A DNA stretch of 64,000 nt from Segnochrobactrum spirostomi (GCF_009600605.1 NZ_VWNA01000001.1:1590490-1654489), one strand, 5' to 3'. Shown: positions 8,301 to 18,015, counted from the stretch's first letter. Notes: generated by a model not told the origin, from the sequence alone. Program-made: numbers and translations.

Positions 8301-8711
8301 CGGCGCACGACGGCGTGTTCGAAGGTCGTCACAAAAAGCCGCGCGCTCGCCGCGCCTCGGTCTCGACACTGCCGAGATCATCCCCGAAGGTCGCCCGACT
8401 TCGGACAAGGGGACTGGGTTTCGAGGGGCGCGCTCGGCGACGGGCCAGGCGGACTGAGGCTGCGACGGGAACCGTCGGTCCCGCTTCGCCGTTGGCGATT
8501 CGGGTCGCGCACCGAAACCGCTCCGAGAAGGCGCATCGCGCCGGCCCGCCCACGCCTTTTCCCGGGCCGGCGGTCCGGGACGGGCGACGAGACGAGACGT
8601 TTGAACGACACGTTGTGGATGGCGGGCGGACTTGTGCCGGACGGCTCGAATCGTCTTCACAGACCCTCGCCGTAGCCGGCCTGAGGCAGGCTGCCGCCGG
8701 AGATCTGAGCC
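8301..8711. other. Intergenic stretch without a recognisable gene
   Basis: The 411 bases between apaG and the OpgC-like gene contain only arginine/proline-rich frames on both strands, typical of GC-rich non-coding DNA. No tRNA, strong hairpin or family similarity is seen. The promoter of the OpgC-like gene probably lies in its last part, but no clear -35/-10 pair stands out. Confidence 0.5.
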
Positions 8712-9875
8712 ATGAATGCGAACCGGTCCCGGCGGGATCACCGCCTCGATTTCTGGCGCGGCCTCGCGCTGGCGATGATCTTCATCGATCACATCCCCGG
8801 CAACATCTTCGAGAACGTCACGCTGCGGAACTTCGGCGTCTCCGACAATGCCGAGGTGTTCGTGTTCCTGTCCGGCTTCTCGGCCTCGATCGCCTATTTC
8901 AGCAAATACATGGGCGGCAATCCGGTGTTCGCCAGCGTCCGGGTCTGGCAGCGCACGGGCAAGCTCTACCTCGCCCACATCGTGACCATCATGGGCGCGG
9001 TCGCGCTCTTCTTCGGCGCGGCGATCTGGTTCGCCGACCCGCATTGGACCAAGGTGAACGGCCTAGACCTCCTGCTGCGCGACCCCGTGCACGCTTTGGT
9101 CGGGCTTTCGACCCTCACCTTCCAGGTCGGCTATTTCAACATCCTGCCGCTCTACATCGTCCTGCTCGCGGCGACACCGCTCCTGATGTGGATCGCCTCG
9201 CGCAACCTTTGGACCGCGCTCGCCCTGTCGCTCATCCTCTACGTCGCCGGCAAGACATTCGGCTGGAGCCTGCCGAACGTGCCGTCCGAGGGCTATTGGT
9301 TCTTCGATCCGATCGCCTGGCAGCTTCTCTTCACCATCGGCTTCGTCGCCGGCACGCTCTACAAGGCCGGCCAGCCGGTGCCGTTTCACCGGCTCGCTTA
9401 TGCCGGCGCGGTTGCCGTGCTCGTCGCCGGGTTCGCCATCCAGCGCTTCTCGCTCTATCCGGCAGACGACGCGCTGCCGCTGCCGACCTGGCTCTTCACC
9501 TTCGACAAGAACGGCCTCGCCCTGCCCCGGCTCCTGCATGCGCTGGCGCTGATCTACGTCGTCGCCAACCTGCCGTTCGACTGGATCGATCGGAAGATCA
9601 TGCAGAGCGGGGCGACCAACCCGCTCGCCCGCATGGGTCGTCACTCGCTGCCGGTGTTCTGCACCGGCTCGCTGCTCGCCGTCGTGGGACAGGTGCTGGA
9701 GCGGGAGAGCGGCGGCGGCCTTGCGGTCGACGTGACGCTCGTCGGCGTCGGCCTCCTGATCCACGTTGGCCTCGCCATGTGGCTCGACCTCTGGAAGGAG
9801 ATCACTGCGCCGCGTGACGCCGCGAAGGGCGCGACCGCCGGTGTGCCGGGCGCCGCGGCATCGCGCTCGACGTGA
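8712..9875 (+). CDS. opgC: OpgC family membrane acyltransferase
   Basis: Integral membrane protein of 387 residues with about ten hydrophobic helices. It starts RRDHRLDFWRGLALAMIFIDHIPGN and continues NVTLRNFGVSDNAEVFVFLSGFSA, the OpgC/acyltransferase-3-like pattern in which the FIDH histidine is the likely catalytic residue. OpgC succinylates osmoregulated periplasmic glucans in Rhodobacter and rhizobia. The glucan backbone genes (opgGH or ndvB) are not in this window, so the acceptor here is inferred. The gene stands alone between non-coding stretches. The last 20 residues are Ala/Arg-rich. Confidence 0.85.
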   Translation: MNANRSRRDHRLDFWRGLALAMIFIDHIPGNIFENVTLRNFGVSDNAEVFVFLSGFSASIAYFSKYMGGNPVFASVRVWQRTGKLYLAHIVTIMGAVALFFGAAIWFADPHWTKVNGLDLLLRDPVHALVGLSTLTFQVGYFNILPLYIVLLAATPLLMWIASRNLWTALALSLILYVAGKTFGWSLPNVPSEGYWFFDPIAWQLLFTIGFVAGTLYKAGQPVPFHRLAYAGAVAVLVAGFAIQRFSLYPADDALPLPTWLFTFDKNGLALPRLLHALALIYVVANLPFDWIDRKIMQSGATNPLARMGRHSLPVFCTGSLLAVVGQVLERESGGGLAVDVTLVGVGLLIHVGLAMWLDLWKEITAPRDAAKGATAGVPGAAASRST

Positions 9876-10010
9876 CCCGAACAACGGTTCGGGGCGGCCG
9901 AAGGAACACGGCCGTACACCCGATGCGGTGACCGCCTGCCCGAATCCCGCCTAAGACGAGCGGCACCCCCAGCGGACCGGGGCCGACAATCGTCGTCTGG
10001 TGTCGGAAGG

Positions 10011-10154
10011 TCAGGTGCGGTCGGCGGCCGACAAGGTGAACGGTGCGGTCGGCCGAGGATGCCACGTCGCAGCGGCACCGGCCGCCAGCGAGAGGCAGAT
10101 GGCGGCGACCAGCGCCGAGGCGATCGTCACGCCGAGAAGATCGTTGGCACGCAT
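10011..10154 (-). CDS. Possible small membrane or secreted protein
   Basis: A 47-codon frame beginning at the ATG at 10154, preceded on the minus strand by GGGAG at a suitable distance. It encodes MRANDLLGVTIASALVAAIC, then a hydrophobic continuation and a short polar tail. The single hydrophobic helix looks like a signal or membrane anchor. No family is recognised. It lies in an otherwise gene-free stretch (9876-10355), so it may be a real small protein or chance. Confidence 0.35.
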   Translation of the reverse strand: MRANDLLGVTIASALVAAICLSLAAGAAATWHPRPTAPFTLSAADRT

Positions 10155-10355
10155 GATCGAGGCTCCCGCAGAGCGCGGCGCATCTCGCCATGCTGCTCTG
10201 CCTGATTCGCTCCCGATCACCAGATTAGCCGGCACTTTGTCGAAGCTGCGATTCTTCCGTGTCGCAACCGTGGCGAGACGGCAGATCGAACGACGTGCGT
10301 CGTGCTCCCCCGAGAGGGAGGTCGAACGCGGCGGCGCGCCGCGCTCGACCCTGGC

Positions 10356-10538
10356 TCAGTGCAGCGAGACGGGCTGCTCCAGACGCGTGATCTCTTCCTT
10401 GAGCTGAAGCTTGCGACGCTTCAGGGCCGTGATGGTGAGTGTATCGACGCTCGTCGGGCGGGCCTGGGCCTCCGCCAACTCGCGCTCCAATGCGGCATGG
10501 CGCCGGTGCAGCTCGTTCAAGTGCGATTCGACCGACAT
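10356..10538 (-). CDS. DUF465 (YdcH-like) small coiled-coil protein
   Basis: Sixty residues from an ATG at 10538, preceded by a strong ribosome-binding site (GAGGAGGTGCTC). Sequence MSVESHLNELHRRHAALERE leads into a heptad-patterned helix and the family ending LKRRKLQLKEEITRLE. DUF465 proteins are short antiparallel helical hairpins of unknown function. A paralogue lies 296 bases away on the other strand (10834-11040). Confidence 0.9.
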   Translation of the reverse strand: MSVESHLNELHRRHAALERELAEAQARPTSVDTLTITALKRRKLQLKEEITRLEQPVSLH

Positions 10539-10833
10539 GAGCACCTCCTCGCGTGGGTCTATCCAACGCACGAAGTCTGCCATGAAAGCATGAGCCTGTC
10601 GAAGCCGAATGACACCATTACGACAGTGAAGACTTCACGCTTTGCGATGGGCGCGGCCCTCCAACCGGAGGCGCGGACGTGGTAGAAGGATGCCACGTGT
10701 TCGTGCATGTTCCGCCGGCCGGCGCCAGGAGCCCGGTGTCGGCGGTTCTGTGGCTTATCTCGCGGATGGGGTTGTCGGACGTGACAGGGCGGAAGGCGGC
10801 ACGCGGCCGTCGGGAGTACGAGGCAACCGCAGC

Positions 10834-11040
10834 ATGACCGACGAAGAGGAGATGGCGGTTCGGCACGAACTGGCCCGCCTGCGTCAGGAACACCGCGATC
10901 TCGACGCCGCAATCGCGGCGCTCGCGGCGAGCACTCACGCCGATTTCATCCAGGTGCAGCGCCTGAAGAAGCGCAAGCTCGCGCTCAAGGACCGCATCGG
11001 CTTCCTGGAAGATCAAATCCTGCCCGACATCATCGCCTGA
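10834..11040 (+). CDS. DUF465 (YdcH-like) small coiled-coil protein, second copy
   Basis: Sixty-eight residues from the ATG at 10834: MTDEEEMAVRHELARLRQEH, a helical segment with a short Ala-rich turn, then the family signature VQRLKKRKLALKDRIGFLEDQ. It is divergent from the other DUF465 gene at 10356-10538, separated by about 295 bases with no obvious gene. The two proteins share the hairpin layout and the KRRKL/KKRKL motif but are otherwise well diverged. Confidence 0.88.
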   Translation: MTDEEEMAVRHELARLRQEHRDLDAAIAALAASTHADFIQVQRLKKRKLALKDRIGFLEDQILPDIIA

Positions 11041-11184
11041 GATCAGGCGGCACCGCCTCGACGCGTCCCCCTGCTGCTTCGTCTCGCCGCTTCGTCTTGC
11101 GAACCGCGACCCTTTCCGCTAATGGCCCGTTTTCGCCGCCGTGGGCCGGCGCGCGACCCCTTCGAGAGAGAGGCTGAGGCGCCA

Positions 11185-11682
11185 ATGGCCGACACCGCGC
11201 CGCCGGTTGCGATCATCATGGGCTCGACGTCGGATTGGCCGACGATGCGCCACGCGGCGGACACGCTGGCGGCGCTCGGCGTCGAGCACGACGTCCGCAT
11301 CGTCTCCGCCCACCGCACCCCAGACCGCATGTACGCCTTCGCCAAGGACGCCCGCGCGCGCGGCGTCAAGGTGATCGTGGCGGGTGCCGGCGGCGCCGCC
11401 CACCTGCCCGGCATGGTCGCGGCCCTGACGAGCCTGCCGGTGTTCGGCGTGCCGGTCGAATCCCACGCTCTGTCGGGACAGGACAGCCTTCTTTCCATCG
11501 TCCAGATGCCCGCCGGCATTCCGGTGGGGACCCTCGCCATCGGCAAGGCCGGGGCCGTCAATGCCGGGCTCCTTGCCGCAGCGGTGCTGGCGCTCTCCGA
11601 TCCGGCGCTCGCCGCGCGGCTCGACGCCTGGCGGCAGGCCCGCACCGACGCCGTTCCCGACCGCCCGGAGACCGAAGCATGA
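11185..11682 (+). CDS. purE: 5-(carboxyamino)imidazole ribonucleotide mutase PurE
   Basis: Converts N5-CAIR to CAIR in de novo purine synthesis. The protein has 165 residues. The family motifs are [52 protein letters not shown] and [19 protein letters not shown]. The ATG at 11185 begins just before the core; the frame open from 11122 is not conserved. It overlaps purK by 4 bases (ATGA), so the two are co-translated. Confidence 0.97.
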   Translation: MADTAPPVAIIMGSTSDWPTMRHAADTLAALGVEHDVRIVSAHRTPDRMYAFAKDARARGVKVIVAGAGGAAHLPGMVAALTSLPVFGVPVESHALSGQDSLLSIVQMPAGIPVGTLAIGKAGAVNAGLLAAAVLALSDPALAARLDAWRQARTDAVPDRPETEA

Positions 11683-12794
11683 CGAGCGGCAACGTGACGA
11701 CGAGCGTCTCGGACGGTTCGATCGTGCTGCGCCCCGGCGCGACCCTCGGCATCCTGGGCGGTGGCCAGCTCGGCCGCATGATCGCCCTCGCCGCAGCCCG
11801 GCTCGGGCTCGCGGTCCATGTCTATTGTCCAGATCCCGCCTCCCCCGCCTTCGACGTGGCGCGGGCGAAGACGATCGCCGGCTACGAGGACGAGGCGGCG
11901 CTCGCCGCCTTCGCCGCGGCGGTCGACGTCGTGACCTACGAATTCGAGAACGTGCCGGAGCGCACCGCCGCGGTGCTGACCGAGCGCGTCGCGGTGCGAC
12001 CCGGCGCCCGGTCGCTGGCGATCTCCCAGGACCGCTTCGCCGAGAAGACCTTCCTGTCCGATCTCGGCATCCCGGTCGCGCCCTTCGCGGCGGTCGACGG
12101 CGTCGAGGATCTCGTCCGCGCGGTCGAGACGATCGGCCTCCCCGCGATCCTCAAGACGCGGCGCTTCGGCTACGACGGCAAGGGGCAGATCACCCTCAAG
12201 CCCGGCTTCGACCCGCAGGCCGCGTACGACGCGATCGGCCGGGCACCGGCGATCCTCGAGGGCTTCGTGCCGTTCGCGCTCGAATGTTCGGTGATTCTGG
12301 CGCGCGGGCTCGACGGCGCGGTCGAAGCGTTCGACATCGCCGAGAACCGCCACGAGAACCACATCCTGAAGCGCACCCGCGTGCCGGCCGCGATCTCGCC
12401 CGAGACCGAGCGGCGGGCCCGCGCCCTCGGCGCCCAGGTCGCCCATGCGCTCGACCATGTGGGCGTGCTCGCGGTGGAGCTCTTCCTCGTCCGCGACGCG
12501 GCCGGCGAACGCCTCGTCGCCAACGAGATCGCGCCCCGCGTCCACAATTCCGGCCATTGGACCGAGGACGGCGCGACGGTCTCCCAGTTCGAGCAGCATG
12601 TTCGTGCCGTCGCCGGCTGGCCGCTCGCGGCGGCGCGCCTGCGCGAGCCGGTCGAGATGGAAAACCTGATCGGCGACGACGTCGACCGCTGGCACGAGAT
12701 CCTCGCCGAGCCCGGCGCCCATCTCCACCTCTACGGCAAGGCCGAGGCCCGGCCGGGCCGCAAGATGGGTCACGTCAACCGGCTCAAGGCGTAA
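11679..12794 (+). CDS. purK: 5-(carboxyamino)imidazole ribonucleotide synthase PurK
   Basis: ATP-grasp enzyme that carboxylates AIR with bicarbonate to N5-CAIR, the substrate of PurE. The protein has 371 residues. Motifs are [20 protein letters not shown] (N-terminal dinucleotide-like fold), [34 protein letters not shown] (ATP-binding) and [14 protein letters not shown] (metal and ATP site). A longer frame from 11235 is an overlap with purE in another frame. The start at 11679 overlaps the purE stop. Confidence 0.97.
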   Translation: MTSGNVTTSVSDGSIVLRPGATLGILGGGQLGRMIALAAARLGLAVHVYCPDPASPAFDVARAKTIAGYEDEAALAAFAAAVDVVTYEFENVPERTAAVLTERVAVRPGARSLAISQDRFAEKTFLSDLGIPVAPFAAVDGVEDLVRAVETIGLPAILKTRRFGYDGKGQITLKPGFDPQAAYDAIGRAPAILEGFVPFALECSVILARGLDGAVEAFDIAENRHENHILKRTRVPAAISPETERRARALGAQVAHALDHVGVLAVELFLVRDAAGERLVANEIAPRVHNSGHWTEDGATVSQFEQHVRAVAGWPLAAARLREPVEMENLIGDDVDRWHEILAEPGAHLHLYGKAEARPGRKMGHVNRLKA

Positions 12795-13060
12795 CCGAAA
12801 CGCGGTGCGCGCGGCGGATCGCGACCGATCACGATGCGCGGCGAGACGTGCCGCAGGGCGTGGACAGCGGTCGCGCTTTCTGCTATCGACCCTCGCGACG
12901 GCGAGCGACGCTTGCACGGCACAGCCTGGGCCATGGCCCGCGCAGCCGGCATCACCGAACCGCTCGGAATCGCGTCGCCAACGATTTTGATGAAACTCTC
13001 GACTGCCGACCGGGGTTAGGCGCCCCAAAAGGCGGTTTTACAGGAACGGCGGGATAGAGC

Positions 13061-13294
13061 GTGCAGGTTCTCGTTCGCGACAACAATGTCGATCAGGCCC
13101 TGAAGGCCCTCAAGAAGAAGATGCAGCGCGAAGGCATCTTCCGCGAGATGAAGCTCCGTGGCCACTACGAGAAGCCCTCGGAGAAGAAGGCGCGTGAGAA
13201 GGCCGAAGCCGTTCGTCGCGCCCGCAAGCTCGCCCGCAAGCGCGCCCAGCGCGAAGGCCTGGTCCCGGCCAAGGCCCCGACCGTCAAGCGCTGA
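13061..13294 (+). CDS. rpsU: 30S ribosomal protein S21
   Basis: Seventy-seven residues, beginning at a GTG (13061) preceded by GGCGGGATAGAGC. Family sequence: [60 protein letters not shown], with a short Lys/Arg/Pro tail. S21 is a small 30S protein near the anti-Shine-Dalgarno region. The gene is monocistronic, with a strong terminator at 13334-13358. Confidence 0.96.
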   Translation: MQVLVRDNNVDQALKALKKKMQREGIFREMKLRGHYEKPSEKKAREKAEAVRRARKLARKRAQREGLVPAKAPTVKR

Positions 13295-13333
13295 GCCACC
13301 GACTCGCTTTCTGCCTTTCTTCGATAGGATGGG

Positions 13334-13358
13334 CCGGTGCCGCATTGCGGCTCCGGCT
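13334..13358 (+). terminator. Intrinsic terminator after rpsU
   Basis: Stem GCCGG-T-GCCGC / GCGGC-T-CCGGC with a 3-base loop (ATT) and one T-T mismatch, followed by TTTCG. It begins 40 bases after the rpsU stop codon. Confidence 0.75.
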
Positions 13359-13625
13359 TTCGTCGTTGATATGGCCCGCTCCCTTCACGAGCGAATTGAA
13401 ACACCTTCGTACATTTGCTTCAGTCGATCTGATGCGTCCTGAGGGGTTCATCACCGTCGACCTGTGGCCTCGTTGCGTCGGTTGAGGCAGAATTTGGCAA
13501 GAAGCGAGACTTCGACTTGCAGCCGTCCCGCTCTTGCCGCGTTTGTCTTGTTCCACGCGGGTTCAATCGGGAAATTCGGCTGTGGCGTTGATTCGCCCGG
13601 CCGGCGCGACGACGAGGAGCAGGGG

Positions 13626-14561
13626 ATGATGCGGCAGGCTGGCAAGGCGCGCGCAATGGCGCGGATCGGCGGAGCGGATGGCTCGCCCGCGACGTCCGGC
13701 GCCCTTCGGCGCCCTCGCGCGGCGCTCGCGCTGCTCGCCGTGACCGGCGCCCTGGCGCTCGCCGGTTGCCAGACCAGCGAGATGCTGAGCCCGTCGGAGC
13801 AGGCCGCCCGTGCCGGAGCGAGCCAGAACGTCGCCTCCCTCAGCGAGGTCATCGCCGCCAATCCGCAGGATGCCAACGCCTACAATCTGCGTGGCTCCGC
13901 CTATGGCCGCGCCGGCGATTACGCCAAGGCGATCCAGGACTTCACCACGGCGATCAAGCTCAACCCGCAATTCGCCGCGGCCTATTCCAACCGCGCGCTG
14001 ATCTATCGCGGCATGGGTGATACCAAGCTCGCCATCGCCGACTACACAACCGCCATCCAGATCGATCCGAGCTACACCGCCGCCTATGTCGGCCTCGGCA
14101 ACATCTACCGTCAGGCGGGCCAGTACCAGCAGGCGCTCGACAACTTCAACGCGGCGATCAAAATCAACCCGAACGATTCCCGCGCCTTCCACAACCGCGC
14201 CCTCGTCGAAGAGGCGCAGGGCCAGCACCAGCAGGCCATCGAGGACTTCGGCACCGCGATCAGCCTGGCGCCGTCGGCGGCCGAGCCCTACAACGGCCGC
14301 GGCCTTGCCTACATGGCGATCGGGAAATTCCAGGAGGCGGCGGACGATTTCACGGTCGCCGTGTCGATCGACCGCAATTATGCGGACGCCTGGGCCAACC
14401 GCGGCGACGCGTTCTCCAAGCTCGGCGACGTCGAGAAGGCGCGCCAGTCCTACCGTGCCGCGCTCAGCCTGCAACCGAACGACCCGAAGGCCGTCCAGGG
14501 TCTCAAGGCGCTCTCCGGCGGCGCGGCGGCCGCCGGCGACGGCACCGCCACTTCGGGCTGA
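13626..14561 (+). CDS. TPR-repeat lipoprotein (NlpI-like)
   Basis: Protein of 311 residues. The ATG at 13626 is preceded by GAGGAGCAGGGG. A basic N-terminal region leads to a hydrophobic segment ending in a lipobox (GALALAGCQT, Cys about 48), so the protein is probably an outer-membrane or periplasmic lipoprotein. Six to seven tetratricopeptide repeats fill the rest, for example NLRGSAYGRAGDYAKAIQDF, YSNRALIYRGMGDTKLAIAD and WANRGDAFSKLGDVEKARQS. The layout resembles NlpI, an adaptor for peptidoglycan hydrolases, but the exact partner cannot be read from sequence. Confidence 0.88.
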   Translation: MMRQAGKARAMARIGGADGSPATSGALRRPRAALALLAVTGALALAGCQTSEMLSPSEQAARAGASQNVASLSEVIAANPQDANAYNLRGSAYGRAGDYAKAIQDFTTAIKLNPQFAAAYSNRALIYRGMGDTKLAIADYTTAIQIDPSYTAAYVGLGNIYRQAGQYQQALDNFNAAIKINPNDSRAFHNRALVEEAQGQHQQAIEDFGTAISLAPSAAEPYNGRGLAYMAIGKFQEAADDFTVAVSIDRNYADAWANRGDAFSKLGDVEKARQSYRAALSLQPNDPKAVQGLKALSGGAAAAGDGTATSG

Positions 14562-14628
14562 TCCCGGCGCGGACTGCCGCGCCTCCCGTTCGCATGCCCC
14601 AAGCCTCTCGGCCGTCGCATGGACGGCC

Positions 14629-15531
14629 TCACACGAACTCCGCCGCGACGCGGTGCAGGATCGTGTGCCGACGGGCGAGCCGCTCGAGGTCCGGGTCGTA
14701 GCCGCCGCCGAGCACGCCGGCGAGCGGCACGCCGGTTTCCCTCACCGCATCGATGACGTAGCGGTCGCGCTCGGTCAGGCCGTCGTCGCTCAAGGCGAGC
14801 CGGCCGAGCCGGTCGTCGGCGTGGGGATCGACCCCGGCATTGTAGAAGACGATGTCCGGCCGGTGGTTCGCGACGAGCGCGCGCACGTGCTGGCGGATGA
14901 GCGCCACATAATCGCGGTCGCCCAGATCGTCCTCGACCGGCAGATCGAGGTCCGAGGGCACCTTGCGGGCCGGATAATTCTTCTCCGCGTGGATCGAGAA
15001 GGTGAAGACGGCCGGATCGCCGGTGAAGATCGACGCGGTCCCGTCGCCCTGGTGGACGTCGCAATCGATCACCATCGCGCGCTCGATCCGGCCCTCGCGC
15101 TGGAGCACGCGGATCGCCACCGCCACGTCGTTGAAGACGCAGAAGCCGGCGCCCTGTTCGGCCCGCGCATGGTGGCTGCCGCCGGCGGTGTTGCAGGCGA
15201 TGCCCTCGGCGAGGGCGAGGCGGCCGGCGAGCACGGTGCCCGCGGTCGCCGCGGCGGCGCGCCGGCCCACCGCCTCGACCATCGGCAGACCGATCTCGCG
15301 GGCGATCGCCGCCGGCACGTCGGCGGCCAGCACCTGCTCGACATAATCCTCCCGGTGGACCAGGCAGAGCCAATCGGCCGGGGCTTCGCCGGGCACGTGG
15401 AACTCGTCCGGCGTGACGAGGCCGTCGTCGATGAGCACCTCGGCCACCCGGCGGAACTTGCCCATCGGGAAGCGGTGATCGGCCGCAATCTCGGCGTGAT
15501 AGAGCGGATCGTGGACGATCGGCAAAGCCAT
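14629..15531 (-). CDS. Histone-deacetylase superfamily hydrolase
   Basis: Zinc-dependent amidohydrolase of the arginase/deacetylase fold, 300 residues. Motifs are TAGGSHHARAEQGAGFCVFN (tandem catalytic histidines), VIDCDVHQGDGTASIF (zinc ligands), DIVFYNAGVDPHADDRLG and GVLGGGYDPDLERLARRH. Bacterial relatives act on acetylpolyamines, acetylated proteins or other acyl amides; the substrate here is unknown. The ATG at 15531 (MALPIVHDPLYHAEI) matches family starts. A second, clearly different deacetylase is encoded at 20284-21321. It is convergent with the TPR lipoprotein gene and divergent from htpG. Confidence 0.88.
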   Translation of the reverse strand: MALPIVHDPLYHAEIAADHRFPMGKFRRVAEVLIDDGLVTPDEFHVPGEAPADWLCLVHREDYVEQVLAADVPAAIAREIGLPMVEAVGRRAAAATAGTVLAGRLALAEGIACNTAGGSHHARAEQGAGFCVFNDVAVAIRVLQREGRIERAMVIDCDVHQGDGTASIFTGDPAVFTFSIHAEKNYPARKVPSDLDLPVEDDLGDRDYVALIRQHVRALVANHRPDIVFYNAGVDPHADDRLGRLALSDDGLTERDRYVIDAVRETGVPLAGVLGGGYDPDLERLARRHTILHRVAAEFV

Positions 15532-15672
15532 GGCGGAAGTCTCCGGGCGCAAGCCCTTTCGGGGCGGACGGAACGCCTTGAACAGGGCTCCATCCCGACG
15601 ATATAGAGCGCGACCGGCGCGTCCCGCCACCTGCTTGGGATGGGCCGCGTTTTCCGCTTCCTGTCAGAAACG

Positions 15673-17598
15673 ATGATCCGCCCGATGGACACCGATAGCC
15701 CGACCCAAGCCGCACCCGCCGACGGCCGGACCGAGACGCGCCCGTTCGCCGCCGACGTCGCCCAGCTCCTGAAGCTGATGGTCCACTCGGTCTATTCAGA
15801 CCGCGATGTTTTCCTGCGTGAACTCCTGTCGAACGCCGCCGACGCCTGCGAGAAGCTGCGCCACCTCTCCGCGACCGAGCCCGGTCTCGAGGTCGGCGAC
15901 GCGCCGTTCGCGATCACGATCGAGGCCGACGAGGCCGCCGGCACCCTCGCCGTCTCCGACAACGGCATCGGCATGAGCCGCGACGAGCTCGCCGAAAATC
16001 TCGGCACCATCGCCCGCTCCGGCACCCGCGCCTTCGTCGAGGCGCTCGCCGAGAAGGCCGACGGCACGGCCCTGATCGGCCAGTTCGGCGTCGGCTTCTA
16101 TGCCGCCTTCATGGTCGCCCGAGAGGTCGTGGTGACGAGCCGCCGCGCCGGCTCCTCCGAGGCCTGGACGTGGCGCTCCGACGGCGCCGGCGCCTTCACG
16201 ATCGAGCCCGCCGGCGACGAGGCGCCCGCCCGGGGCACCCGCGTGCTCCTGAAGCTCGCCGACGACGCCAAGGATTATGCCAAGGCCTACAAGATCGAGG
16301 ACGTGGTGCGCACCCATGCCGCCCACGTGCCGGTGCCGATCTTCCTCGTCGAGGCCGGCAAGGACGAGAGCGAGCCGCGCCAGCTCGTCGACGGCACGGC
16401 GCTCTGGACCAAGCCGAAGAGCGCGGTGACGGCCGAGGAATATGCCGACTTCTACCGCCTCGTCAGCGGCGACTTCGGCGAGCCGGCCTTGACCGTGCAT
16501 TATCGCGCCGAGGGTCGGCAGGATTATTCCGTGCTCGCCTTCGTGCCAAAGCAGCGCCCGTTCGATCTGTTCGATCCGAGCCGCAAGGGCCGCATCAAGC
16601 TCTATGTCCGCCGCGTCTTCATCACCGACGAGGCCGAGCTCCTGCCGGCGTGGCTGCGCTTCGTCCGCGGCGTCGTCGACAGCCAGGATCTGCCGCTCAA
16701 CCTCTCCCGCGAGATGTTGCAGACGAACCCGCTGCTCGAGGCGATCCGCAAAGGGCTCACCAACCGCATCCTGACCGAGCTCGAGAAGCTCGCCGAGAAC
16801 GACAAGGACGCCTACGCCGCGGTGTGGGAGGCGTTCGGCGCGGTGATCAAGGAGGGGCTCTACGAGGACCCGGAGCGGCGCGACGCGCTGTTCAAGATCG
16901 CCCGCTTCCGCACCACCAAGGCCCCCGAGGGCGGCCGCTCGCTCGCCGAGGTGCTGGCGGACAAGGTCGAGAACCAGACCGCGCTCTATTATGCCCTCGG
17001 CGACAGCGAAGCCGCGGTGAAGGCGAGCCCCCATCTCGAAGGCTATGTCGCCCGCGGAATCGAGGTCCTCGTGCTCACCGACCCGGTCGATGCCTTCTGG
17101 GTGCAGACGGCGCTCGGCTACGAAGGCAGGCCGTTCCGCTCGGTGACCCAAGGCTCGGCCGATCTCGACGCCATCCCGCTCCCCGACAGCGCGGACAAGC
17201 CGGAAGCCGCCAACGCCGGCGACGTCGCGGCGCTCGCCGCCCTCGTCAAGCAGAGCCTCGGCGACAAGGTGAGCGCGGTGCGCCCCTCCGAGCGGCTGGC
17301 GACGAGCGCGGTCTGCCTCGTGGCGCCGGACGGTGGACCCGACCGCCGCTTCGAGAAGCTGATGAGCAGCTCGCCGAACGGCCTCGGCACCTTCGCGCCG
17401 GTCCTGGAGCTCAATCCGCGCCATCCGCTCGTCAAGGCGCTGGCGGCGAAGGCATCGGCCGGTGGCGCCGCCGGCGAGATCGAAGCGGCCGCGGTGCTGC
17501 TCTTCGGCCAGGCCCGCATTCTCGACGGCGAGGCCCCGGACGACCCGGCCGCCTTCGCCGAAGGCCTCTCCAAGCTGATGGAAGCCCGCTTCGCCTAA
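15673..17598 (+). CDS. htpG: Molecular chaperone HtpG (bacterial Hsp90)
   Basis: ATP-dependent chaperone of about 641 residues. The N-terminal GHKL ATPase domain has VFLRELLSNAADACEKLR, DNGIGMSRDELAENLGTIA and LIGQFGVGFYAAFM. The middle domain includes RKGRIKLYVRRVFITDEAEL and VDSQDLPLNLSREMLQ, and the C-terminal dimerisation domain reaches LFGQARILDGEAP. The start is uncertain: ATGs at 15640, 15673 and 15685 are in frame, none with a clear ribosome-binding site, and conserved sequence begins near residue 15-20. A hairpin terminator follows at 17621-17649. Confidence 0.96.
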   Translation: MIRPMDTDSPTQAAPADGRTETRPFAADVAQLLKLMVHSVYSDRDVFLRELLSNAADACEKLRHLSATEPGLEVGDAPFAITIEADEAAGTLAVSDNGIGMSRDELAENLGTIARSGTRAFVEALAEKADGTALIGQFGVGFYAAFMVAREVVVTSRRAGSSEAWTWRSDGAGAFTIEPAGDEAPARGTRVLLKLADDAKDYAKAYKIEDVVRTHAAHVPVPIFLVEAGKDESEPRQLVDGTALWTKPKSAVTAEEYADFYRLVSGDFGEPALTVHYRAEGRQDYSVLAFVPKQRPFDLFDPSRKGRIKLYVRRVFITDEAELLPAWLRFVRGVVDSQDLPLNLSREMLQTNPLLEAIRKGLTNRILTELEKLAENDKDAYAAVWEAFGAVIKEGLYEDPERRDALFKIARFRTTKAPEGGRSLAEVLADKVENQTALYYALGDSEAAVKASPHLEGYVARGIEVLVLTDPVDAFWVQTALGYEGRPFRSVTQGSADLDAIPLPDSADKPEAANAGDVAALAALVKQSLGDKVSAVRPSERLATSAVCLVAPDGGPDRRFEKLMSSSPNGLGTFAPVLELNPRHPLVKALAAKASAGGAAGEIEAAAVLLFGQARILDGEAPDDPAAFAEGLSKLMEARFA

Positions 17599-17620
17599 GA
17601 GGCGCGGCTCACCCGACTTC

Positions 17621-17649
17621 GGAAGCCCGGCTGAAATCGCCGGGCTTCC
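17621..17649 (+). terminator. Hairpin terminator after htpG
   Basis: An 11-bp perfect stem GGAAGCCCGGC / GCCGGGCTTCC with a 7-base loop, 22 bases after the htpG stop. There is no T-run after it, so it may work less efficiently or only protect the 3' end. Confidence 0.6.
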
Positions 17650-17689
17650 GCGCTACAACAATTAGATGCCAACGGGGAAGGAGCCGGAC

Positions 17690-17898
17690 GTGCTTGCGAT
17701 CAGGCTACCGCCAGACCTCGAATCCCGACTGGAGTCGCTCGCCAAGACGACGGGCCGCACCGAGCGCGACCATGTGCTTACCGCCATCGCCGATTATCTC
17801 GACGGCATCGAAGAGAGGCGGAAGCCCGCCGCCGGCTCGCAGACATCAAGTCCGGACGAACCGAGACGACCCCGCTCGACGATGTGCTGAAGCAATAG
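17690..17898 (+). pseudogene. Frameshifted ribbon-helix-helix antitoxin-like remnant
   Basis: A GTG at 17690, preceded by GGGGAAGGAG, starts MLAIRLPPDLESRLESLAKT, then TGRTERDHVLTAIADYLDGIEE, the start of a CopG/RelB-type ribbon-helix-helix antitoxin. At 17810-17817 the sequence GAAGAGAG appears to carry an extra AG. After it the frame reads a non-family tail ending at 17890. Skipping the two bases restores AEARRRLADIKSGRTETT, then PLDDVLKQ and a stop at 17896-17898, which is the expected C-terminal toxin-binding tail. No RelE/ParE toxin gene follows. I read this as a decayed orphan antitoxin; a sequencing error is the alternative. Confidence 0.75.
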
Positions 17899-18015
17899 AG
17901 GTTCTTCAGCACCGGAGACGACAGTGCCGCCGGAACGTCAGGCACTGCCCTCTCCGTGGTCTTTCCCCGGGCTCGTCCCCAGGGCTCTCGCATATGATTG
18001 ACATCCCCGCGTCTT

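Noticed and set aside
14017-15606. 529-codon plus-strand frame after the TPR gene
   Set aside because: It is out of frame with the TPR gene and antisense to the deacetylase gene, whose zinc motifs are intact.
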